Assembly (NCBI GenBank): GCA_023390215.1
Contig: JAEWDG010000117.1
Coordinates: 1 to 7,189 of the forward strand
Reading direction: 5' to 3'
DNA: 7,189 nt
Origin: Bacteroidota bacterium
GTDB taxonomy: Bacteria; Bacteroidota; Bacteroidia; Chitinophagales; Chitinophagaceae
Shown here: one piece after another, positions 1-6,001 of the stretch
Numbering within the stretch: the first letter of the stretch is position 1
Layout of the letters: each line of letters starts with the position of its first letter
The notes under the pieces: generated by a model
What the model saw: only the letters and a program-made list of their open reading frames with translations
Told to the model about the DNA's origin: nothing
The model's database searches: none
Program-made: the position numbers and the translations under genes

Positions 1-701
1 GCAAGTCCGACACCAATTCCCAAAAACACTGCATCGTATTCTTTTTTAAGCTCGTCGATTGTGAAATCTTTACCCAATGCTTTATTATACTGAATAGATA
101 TTCCACCGAGTGAACTGATAAAATCGACTTCATCCTGGCAGAATTGAGGGGTAACTTTATAAGCAGCGATACAATAGGTCATCAATCCACCGCCCTTTGT
201 TTCTTTTTCAAATACAGTTACATCGATGCCCTCACGGGAAAGCACATGCGCGCAACTTAATCCTGCGGGCCCTGCGCCAACAACTGCTACCTTAATACCT
301 TTTGAAGGTTTGCGTGTAAACAAATTCCACTTTTGCGCAATTGCAGGCTCAGTGGAATACCGTTGAAGTTTTGCGATGGGAATAGGAGGTTCGTTCAGTA
401 GATTATATACACAACTGCCTTCACAGAGTTTTTCCACAGGACAAACTTTTGAACATCCTCCACCAAAAATGTTGGATTCAAAAATCGTGTGAGCGGAACC
501 TTTGATATTATCTGTTGTGATCTGTTTGATAAACTTTGGAATGTTTATGCTTGTAGGACAACTTTTTGTGCAGGGTGCATCATAGCAAAACAAGCAACGG
601 CTCGCTTCCACCTGCGCAGCTTCTCTGTTGGCGAAGGGTGGATGTATATCGCTGAAGTTGATCGTGTATTGTTCTTCCGTCAGGCGGTTGGATTGAATCA
701 T
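1..701 (-). CDS. preT: Dihydropyrimidine dehydrogenase (NAD+) subunit PreT, N-terminal part; C-terminus cut by the left window edge
   Basis: This open frame runs without a stop from ATG at 701 to the window edge (about 233 codons of a family of roughly 410-450). PreT carries Fe-S clusters, FAD and the NAD(P)H site and passes electrons to PreA, which reduces uracil or thymine to the dihydro form in the cytoplasm. The N-terminal ferredoxin-like domain has C36-x2-C39-x4-C44-x3-C48 and then C87-x5-C93-x3-C97, with Q113 sixteen residues on. This matches the ligand spacing of mammalian DPD, including its unusual glutamine Fe-S ligand. A dinucleotide-binding GAGPAG follows at residues 142-147, then a GGGLMTY-IAAYK stretch typical of DPD/PreT rather than of the glutamate synthase small subunit. 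An in-frame TGA at 774-776 limits the start; ATG 701 fits the usual short N-terminus, with TTG 707 the only close alternative. No Shine-Dalgarno is seen. preA is expected just beyond the left edge. Confidence 0.9.
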   Translation of the reverse strand, partial: MIQSNRLTEEQYTINFSDIHPPFANREAAQVEASRCLFCYDAPCTKSCPTSINIPKFIKQITTDNIKGSAHTIFESNIFGGGCSKVCPVEKLCEGSCVYNLLNEPPIPIAKLQRYSTEPAIAQKWNLFTRKPSKGIKVAVVGAGPAGLSCAHVLSREGIDVTVFEKETKGGGLMTYCIAAYKVTPQFCQDEVDFISSLGGISIQYNKALGKDFTIDELKKEYDAVFLGIGVGL

Positions 702-808
702 ATTCAAATAGTTTTGGTTTGCCGGGACTTGTACACTGTTGAAGTGTGCGACGCCACTGAAGTTGATGGCTGGTCAGACGCCCGGACAAAAATCTTTACA
801 TCTAATAA
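702..808. other. Gap between beta-ureidopropionase and preT holding a GC-rich block, possible dispersed repeat
   Basis: This is the longest gap in the window. Its middle part, about 721-787, is roughly 60% GC by my count, while the bases next to the beta-ureidopropionase stop (about 787-812) are almost all A and T. Read on the minus strand, the block begins with GTCCGGGC and ends with the near-identical GTCCCGGC. The cores CCGGG (722-726) and CCCGG (781-785) on the plus strand are complementary. Inside lies a small inverted repeat. No convincing coding frame, terminator with a T-run or Bacteroidota-type promoter (TTTG...TAnnTTTG) was found. It may be a copy of a dispersed intergenic element or a post-transcriptional processing site; this is inference from composition and symmetry only. 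Confidence 0.4.
733..747. repeat. Small inverted repeat inside the GC-rich gap
   Basis: ACACT (733-737) and AGTGT (743-747) are perfect complements separated by five bases. As RNA this gives only a 5-bp stem, weak alone. It sits within the larger block whose ends can also pair over 5 bp. It has no T-run, so a classical intrinsic terminator is unlikely. Confidence 0.3.
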
Positions 809-1675
809 TTAAAGCTCGGTTAGCTTCCCGTAAGTTTCCGGGCGGCGGTCTCTGAAGAACTGCCAGATGCTGCGCACTTCTTCGATCATATCGAGATCGA
901 AGTCGGCGATCAGCAATTCATCTTTGTCTTCACTCGCTTTAGCAAAAATTTGCCCGCGGGGATCAACGAAATAGGAAGTGCCATAAAATTTTCCGAGATT
1001 CCATGGTTTTTCTTCCCCTACGCGATTGATACAACCCATGAAATAACCATTGGCCGCAGCATGTGCAGGCTGTTCGAGTTGCCATAGATATTGTGAAAGT
1101 CCGGCAACAGTTGCGGATGGATTGTACACGATCTCCGCACCATTTAACCCCAGGCAACGTGCACCGTCGGGGAAATGTCTGTCGTAACAGATATACACTC
1201 CAATTTTTGCATAACGTGTTTGAAAAACCGGATAGCCAAGGTTTCCGGGTTTGAAAAAAAACTTTTCCCAAAAGCCGCTGGTGTGTGGAATATGATTCTT
1301 TCGATACTTGCCGAGGTAGGTTCCATCTGCATCAATAACCGCAGCCGTATTGTATAAAACGCCAGCCTGTTCTTTTTCGTAAACCGGAGCGATGATCACC
1401 ATCTGATATTTTTTTGCATATTCCGCAAGCCGTTCTGTTGTTGGGCCAGGCACGGTTTCGGCACTTTCGTACCATTTGCGGTCCTGTCCCGGGCAGAAAT
1501 ATGGCGTGTTGAAGATTTCCTGCAGACAAAGGATTTGAACACCTTTTTTTCCTGCTTCTTCGATGAATGGAATATGTTTCTGGAACATGGCCTCTTTGAT
1601 CTCTTCCACCGTTCCCTCGCCCTCGGTTTTTGGAAGGCTCATTTGAATTAATCCGGATTTTACGATTCGTGGCAT
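809..1675 (-). CDS. Beta-ureidopropionase / N-carbamoyl-beta-alanine amidohydrolase (nitrilase superfamily)
   Basis: This cytoplasmic hydrolase cleaves N-carbamoyl-beta-alanine (or N-carbamoyl-beta-aminoisobutyrate) to the beta-amino acid, CO2 and ammonia, the third step of reductive pyrimidine breakdown. It is 288 aa, the normal length of the carbon-nitrogen hydrolase domain. The catalytic triad is visible as E53 (LCLQEIF), K126 (KYRKNHIPH) and C163 (GVYICYDRHFP). The second glutamate of true beta-ureidopropionases is E137, eleven residues after the lysine, and Lys-to-Cys is 37 residues, both as in the mammalian enzyme (K196, E207, C233). The C-terminal FFRDRRPETYG is also typical of this subfamily. 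The ATG follows the dihydropyrimidinase stop by 40 nt. An N-carbamoyl-D-amino-acid or putrescine amidohydrolase is possible from the fold alone, but the E137 spacing and neighbours favour this call. Confidence 0.9.
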   Translation of the reverse strand: MPRIVKSGLIQMSLPKTEGEGTVEEIKEAMFQKHIPFIEEAGKKGVQILCLQEIFNTPYFCPGQDRKWYESAETVPGPTTERLAEYAKKYQMVIIAPVYEKEQAGVLYNTAAVIDADGTYLGKYRKNHIPHTSGFWEKFFFKPGNLGYPVFQTRYAKIGVYICYDRHFPDGARCLGLNGAEIVYNPSATVAGLSQYLWQLEQPAHAAANGYFMGCINRVGEEKPWNLGKFYGTSYFVDPRGQIFAKASEDKDELLIADFDLDMIEEVRSIWQFFRDRRPETYGKLTEL

Positions 1676-1715
1676 ATCAGTTTTGGTTTTGTTATTTAGT
1701 GAACAATCTTAAAGA

Positions 1716-3098
1716 TCAGATGATCTGTTTTACTTTATTTCTTTTGATGAAACGGCCATAGCCTTTTCCAATTTTACATTCGTTGTTGTGGATGGCAACT
1801 TTGCCGCGCAACAAAACTGTTTTTACTTTTCCTGTCAGTTCCCAGCCTTCATACCCTGAATAATCAACATTCATGTGATGGGTTTCTGCAGAGATCGTAT
1901 GTTTCTCTTTTGGATCGAAAAGCACGATATCCGCGTCGCTGCCAACTGCTATGGTTCCTTTCTGTGGAAACATACCAAATATTTTAGCGGGGTTGGTGCA
2001 GGCTACCTCCACATATTTATTCAGCGTTATTTTTCCTTTGTTGACGCCTTCACTGTACAATAGCTCCATACGGTTTTCTATTGCAGGATGCCCGTTCGGA
2101 ATTTTAGAGAAATCATCTCTTCCCATTAATTTTTGTTCCCACATAAACGGACAATGGTCGGTTGCCACAACCTGTACCAAACCCTGGTTTATACCTGCCC
2201 AAAGTGTGGCCTGGTCTTTCTTTTCGCGAAGAGGAGGACTCATCACCCATTTTGCTCCTTCGAAATCTTTTTCATACAGTGAAGCATCGAGAATGAGGTA
2301 CTGAATACAGGTTTCAACAAATGTTTTTTGATTACGGCGGGTTGCATTTCTAACGGCGTTTAACGCGTCCTCACAGGTGAGATGCACAATATAACCCGGA
2401 CAGCCCGTATAGCTGGTCATATCAACAAAACGTTCAGAGGCTTCCGCTTCGGTTACCTCAGGTTGAGAGAGATAATGATAGAGGGGAGAAAGTTTTCCTT
2501 CAGACTTATGTTTGGCGATAAGGTAATCTATCATATCACCGTTAGTTGCATGCACATTGATCAATCCTCCACAGTCCTTTACTTCTTCCATCAAACCGAT
2601 CATCTGCCGGTCATCTATCATCAGCGCCCCTTTGTATGCCATAAAAGTTTTGAATGAAGTGATGCCTTCATTCTCCACCATGTGTTTGATTTCTTTTTTT
2701 GTTTCATCATTAAAATCTGTAACCGCCATGTGAAAGCTGTAATCAGAAACACAGTTATTGTCTGATCTTCCTTTCCATTCATTAAGCGCTGACTGCAATG
2801 AGTTGCCCTGCTTTTGAAGCACAAAATCTATTACCATAGTTGTACCCCCATACAGTGCGGCCCGGGTACCGGTTTCATAATTGTCGCTGGAAAAAGTACC
2901 CATAAACGGCATGTCCAGGTGCACATGCGGATCTATACCGCCCGGGAAGACCAGTTTGCCGCTGGCATCAATTTCTTCAACGGCTTGTACCGATAAGTTT
3001 TTGCCTATGGATTTTATTTTCTCTCCCTCGATAAAAATATCAGCGATATAGTCATCAGTTGCGGTAATTATTCTTCCGTTTTTTATCAGTATTGACAT
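1716..3098 (-). CDS. hydA: Dihydropyrimidinase (cyclic amidohydrolase, D-hydantoinase family)
   Basis: This Zn-dependent amidohydrolase opens dihydrouracil or dihydrothymine to the N-carbamoyl-beta-amino acid in the cytoplasm. The protein is 460 aa, typical for the family. A small N-terminal beta domain (about 1-53) leads into the TIM barrel. The binuclear metal ligands are all present: H58 and H60 (DPHVHLD), the carboxylated lysine K150 (TSFKTFMAYK), H183 (NVHATNG), H239 (YIVHLTC) and D314 (VATDHCPF). The Lys-to-His spacing of 33 is the same as in human dihydropyrimidinase. Y155 and the MSPPLR loop (286-291) fit the substrate-binding positions, and GSDADIVLFDP at 387-397 is the usual return to the beta domain. 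Its start lies one base after the permease stop (TGA-T-ATG), suggesting translational coupling. Hydantoinase activity is likely as a side reaction. Allantoinase is less likely given the neighbours. Confidence 0.95.
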   Translation of the reverse strand: MSILIKNGRIITATDDYIADIFIEGEKIKSIGKNLSVQAVEEIDASGKLVFPGGIDPHVHLDMPFMGTFSSDNYETGTRAALYGGTTMVIDFVLQKQGNSLQSALNEWKGRSDNNCVSDYSFHMAVTDFNDETKKEIKHMVENEGITSFKTFMAYKGALMIDDRQMIGLMEEVKDCGGLINVHATNGDMIDYLIAKHKSEGKLSPLYHYLSQPEVTEAEASERFVDMTSYTGCPGYIVHLTCEDALNAVRNATRRNQKTFVETCIQYLILDASLYEKDFEGAKWVMSPPLREKKDQATLWAGINQGLVQVVATDHCPFMWEQKLMGRDDFSKIPNGHPAIENRMELLYSEGVNKGKITLNKYVEVACTNPAKIFGMFPQKGTIAVGSDADIVLFDPKEKHTISAETHHMNVDYSGYEGWELTGKVKTVLLRGKVAIHNNECKIGKGYGRFIKRNKVKQII

Positions 3099-3099
3099 A

Positions 3100-4608
3100 T
3101 CAGGAATTTATCATTTCAACTTCACCGGAAAGAAAGTTTTCTGATTGAAGTTGTGAAACAGGAATTTTCTTCATTAAAAAAGCGTACACGACTGAACTTA
3201 CGAAAAAGCCCACAAACCAGGCATAGTTATACAGATGTGCAACCCATTCGGGAACCGCTGTTGCGTCGATGGCTTTAATGGTAACGAGGAAACCGGGAAC
3301 GTTTGGCAGGATGCCAAGGATCAGCGTGATCACTGCTTTTTGATTGAAGCCTTTTTTATAACTGTACACCCCTGCAGTATTATAGAGCGCTGTTAACTGT
3401 AAAGTTTGTTTGCGTACAAAATAATAGTCAATGATCATGATACCGCCTACAGGACCGAGTAAACTTGAATAACCAATTAACCATGTAAAGATGTAGCCGT
3501 TTGGGTCTGCCACGAGTTTCCAGGGAAAAATCAAGAGACCAATAATACCGGTGATCAGGCCTCCGGTTTTAAAGGATATTTTTTTTGGCGCAAGGTTCGC
3601 GAAATCATTTGCGGGGCTCACAATATTTGCAGCGATGTTGGTTGCAAGCGTTGAAATCGCCACTGCGACCATTGCAATACTCACCAGCATTTTGTTTTCA
3701 AATTTTCCTGCGAGTACAACAGGATCCCATATTGTTTCTTTATAAATAATTAACGTTGCCGATGTTACAACCACGCCGATAAATGCGAATAAGGTCATGG
3801 AAGGGGGCAGTCCTATGGCCTGCCCGTTGATTTGTGCTTTTTGTGATTTCGCATAGCGGGTAAAATCGGGGATGTTGAGCGATAGTGTTGCCCAAAATCC
3901 AACCATGCCGGTTAATGCAGGAAAGAAATATTTCCAGAATGCTTCGCTTGTTTCAAATTTTGCAGGTTCGTTTAAGATAGGGCCTAATCCATTGCTTGCG
4001 GATATTGCCCAGAACAGTAACGCCAGTGCGGCAACGGGTAAGAAGATCGCTTTAAATACCAACATTTTTCTGATACTATCGACCCCCAGATAGACCACCC
4101 ACATATTTAACAACCAGAACAGGAAAAAGAAAATAGCCGGACCGGTTGCAAGGCCGGAGGATGCAGGGAAAAACCTGGGTAAACCTGCAAGTGATGGAAA
4201 CCAAAGTACCATCATTTGATATATGGCGAAGCCCCCGATCCAGGTTTGAATTCCAAACCATCCGCAGGCAACTATTGCACGAAGGATAGCCGGAATATTC
4301 GCGCCCTTTGTTCCAAAACTGGCACGTGCGAAAACAGGAAATGGGATACCATATTTTGCTCCTGCGTGGCCGTTAAGTATCATGGGAATAAGCACAATGC
4401 TGTTTCCCAGGAAAATGGTGAGGATAGCCTGCCACCAGTTCATTCCGCCACCGATCAGCGAACTCGCCAGCATATACGTAGGTATGCAAAGACTCATGCT
4501 GATCCAAAGCGCAGCATAGTTCCATGTTCCCCAACTGCGTTTGCTTTTGGGAACCGGTGCCAGGTCCTCGTTATACAGCGAAGAGTTTTCGATGGATGTT
4601 TGATGCAT
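3100..4608 (-). CDS. NCS1-family nucleobase:cation symporter, probably a uracil/thymine (or related ring) importer
   Basis: This is an inner-membrane permease of 502 aa with about twelve hydrophobic segments in the LeuT-like fold. It opens with the NCS1 signature SLYNEDLAPVP followed by RSW. Substrate-contact positions known from the hydantoin carrier Mhp1 are kept: W117 and Q121 in WFGIQTW (same numbering as Mhp1), W239 in TM6 (GFWATLSLNIPDF, equivalent to Mhp1 W220), and N324 and N328 in TM8 (TNIAANIVSPANDF). FPWKL and GPVGGIMIIDYY are further family blocks. The Na+ site looks incomplete: aligned to Mhp1 TM8, S312 is replaced by A322 while T313 is kept as T323. Members carry uracil, cytosine, allantoin, hydantoins or thiamine, and sequence alone does not settle which. 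The surrounding catabolic genes make uracil/thymine the best guess. The start ATG is 21 nt after the aminotransferase stop. Confidence 0.88.
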   Translation of the reverse strand: MHQTSIENSSLYNEDLAPVPKSKRSWGTWNYAALWISMSLCIPTYMLASSLIGGGMNWWQAILTIFLGNSIVLIPMILNGHAGAKYGIPFPVFARASFGTKGANIPAILRAIVACGWFGIQTWIGGFAIYQMMVLWFPSLAGLPRFFPASSGLATGPAIFFFLFWLLNMWVVYLGVDSIRKMLVFKAIFLPVAALALLFWAISASNGLGPILNEPAKFETSEAFWKYFFPALTGMVGFWATLSLNIPDFTRYAKSQKAQINGQAIGLPPSMTLFAFIGVVVTSATLIIYKETIWDPVVLAGKFENKMLVSIAMVAVAISTLATNIAANIVSPANDFANLAPKKISFKTGGLITGIIGLLIFPWKLVADPNGYIFTWLIGYSSLLGPVGGIMIIDYYFVRKQTLQLTALYNTAGVYSYKKGFNQKAVITLILGILPNVPGFLVTIKAIDATAVPEWVAHLYNYAWFVGFFVSSVVYAFLMKKIPVSQLQSENFLSGEVEMINS

Positions 4609-4629
4609 GGATTGAATGCTTTATTGGAA

Positions 4630-5979
4630 TCAGGCGATAGATGCATCGGCGATGCTGATGGCTTCGCTGATGATTTTTATACCTTCATCAATTTCATCTT
4701 TCGTAATACAAAGAGGTGGGGCGATAAAAATATAACTCCAACGCACAAACGTATACATTCCCAGTTCACGGATTTTTGCAGCCACTTTATTCATTACGGC
4801 CATTTCAGCAGCCGAAGCATTGAAAGGCGCCATGGGTTCTTTTGTGTTCCTGTTTTTTACGAGTTCGATACAACCAAGTAATCCTGTATTGCGCCAGTCG
4901 CCAATGCTGGGGTGTTTTGCTTTCAGTTTTTCAACTTCCTGGTCGATATATTTACCCATCCTGCGCGCATTATCGAAAAGATTTTCATCTTCATAAATTT
5001 TCAATGTTTCGAGCGCGGCCGCACAACTAACCGGATGGGCGGAGTAGGTGAGTCCTAGCGGGAGTACCTGGTCGCCGAATTTCGCAGCGATCTTATCAGA
5101 CACCATCAGGCAACCGAAAGGCAGATACCCGCAGGTAAGTCCTTTGGCCATGGTGATCATATCGGGGATGATGCCATGGTTCTGAAAGCCAAACCATTGA
5201 CCGGTTCTTCCGAATCCACTCATCACTTCATCCATAATCAGAAGAATCCCGTTTTTGTTACAGATCTCCCGGACAGCTTTAAGATATCCGTCGGGATATT
5301 TAAGACATCCTGAAGAACCACTTTCACCTTCCAGTAAAATAGCAGCAATGTTATTCGGGCCTTCATAAGCGATTATTCTTTCCAATGCTGTTACAGAATC
5401 TTTTAGAAGGCTCGCTTCCCCGTGTTCATAACGGTAGGCATAGGGCAGATCGAAATGAACAAAGTTTGGAGATTGCTGCGCGTCCATAGGAAGCCGCCTT
5501 GGGTCGCCACTCGCACTCATCGCACCATAGGAAGAGCCATGATAGGATTGGTAACGGGTAAGAACTTTATGCCGTCCGGTATAAAGACGCGCGAGTTTGA
5601 TCGCATTTTCGATTGAAGTGGCACCACAGAGCGTGAAGAACGCTTTGTTCAGATCACCGGGGCAGATCTCCGCCAGTTTCTTTCCGAGTTCGCCGCGAAC
5701 TTTTGTTGCGCAGCTTGGGGTAACATAGGCTACTTCCTTCATCTGCTTCACAACGGCATCGGTTACCCGCTGGTTGCCGTGACCAATATTCACGTTCATC
5801 AGGCCGCTGGAAAAATCGATATACCGTTTTCCATCGTAATCATATAAATATATGCCTTTAGCATGCTCAACCACGATGGGATGTAAACCATTTTGTTTGC
5901 TCCAACTGAACAGCGTATATTCCAGATTGTTTGCTGTTATGGTTGCCGCTTCTGATGTAATATCTGCAGTATCAATCAT
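4630..5979 (-). CDS. Class III PLP-dependent aminotransferase, probably beta-alanine (beta-aminoisobutyrate) transaminase
   Basis: This is a fold-type I aminotransferase of 449 aa, normal family length. It is predicted to move the amino group of beta-alanine or beta-aminoisobutyrate to a keto acid (pyruvate or 2-oxoglutarate not decided), giving malonate or methylmalonate semialdehyde. The PLP lysine is K279 (MITMAKGLTCGYLPFG), the pyridine-nitrogen aspartate is D250 (LLIMDEVMSGFGRTG), ring-stacking Y146-H147 lie in SYHGSS, and T311 (TYSAHPV) is the phosphate contact from the partner subunit. R413 (FVRWSYIFIAPPL) matches the flexible substrate-carboxylate arginine of omega-transaminases. Odd points: the usual GSEA phosphate loop reads GATSIENA (119-126), and M61 replaces the pocket tryptophan seen in many omega-transaminases. 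The gene lies 22 nt after the dehydrogenase. Automatic annotation would probably say 'aspartate aminotransferase family'; the assigned substrate is inferred from context. Confidence 0.85.
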   Translation of the reverse strand: MIDTADITSEAATITANNLEYTLFSWSKQNGLHPIVVEHAKGIYLYDYDGKRYIDFSSGLMNVNIGHGNQRVTDAVVKQMKEVAYVTPSCATKVRGELGKKLAEICPGDLNKAFFTLCGATSIENAIKLARLYTGRHKVLTRYQSYHGSSYGAMSASGDPRRLPMDAQQSPNFVHFDLPYAYRYEHGEASLLKDSVTALERIIAYEGPNNIAAILLEGESGSSGCLKYPDGYLKAVREICNKNGILLIMDEVMSGFGRTGQWFGFQNHGIIPDMITMAKGLTCGYLPFGCLMVSDKIAAKFGDQVLPLGLTYSAHPVSCAAALETLKIYEDENLFDNARRMGKYIDQEVEKLKAKHPSIGDWRNTGLLGCIELVKNRNTKEPMAPFNASAAEMAVMNKVAAKIRELGMYTFVRWSYIFIAPPLCITKDEIDEGIKIISEAISIADASIA

Positions 5980-6001
5980 GATATCTAATTTGTATTAAGA
6001 A

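Noticed and set aside
580..789. 69-codon minus-strand frame with a TTG start overlapping the preT start region
   Set aside because: It is in a different frame from preT, ends inside it, and has a low-complexity unfamiliar protein. The in-frame preT reading has all expected cysteines.
774..801. Possible earlier preT start, or preT broken by the in-frame TGA at 774-776
   Set aside because: The ATG at 799-801 is followed at once by TAA in its own frame, and the family does not need residues before ATG 701, so the gene looks intact rather than interrupted.
489..812. 107-codon plus-strand open frame across preT start and the gap
   Set aside because: It lies antisense to the Fe-S domain of preT, which has clear family motifs, and its own translation shows no recognisable domain.
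1714..1725. Palindrome-like GATCA-GA-TGATC at the dihydropyrimidinase stop
   Set aside because: The arms are only 5 bp, it overlaps the last codons, and it has no T-run, so neither terminator nor operator can be supported.
809..3098. Reading as a D-amino-acid (hydantoinase plus carbamoylase) cluster
   Set aside because: PreT next door, the beta-ureidopropionase-type second glutamate, and the beta-alanine-to-acyl-CoA genes fit pyrimidine breakdown better; hydantoin activity may only be a side reaction.
4216..4881. 221-codon plus-strand open frame opposite the permease/aminotransferase junction
   Set aside because: It covers the ends of two well-supported genes on the other strand and its Cys/His-rich translation resembles no known family; it is best explained as a chance antisense frame.
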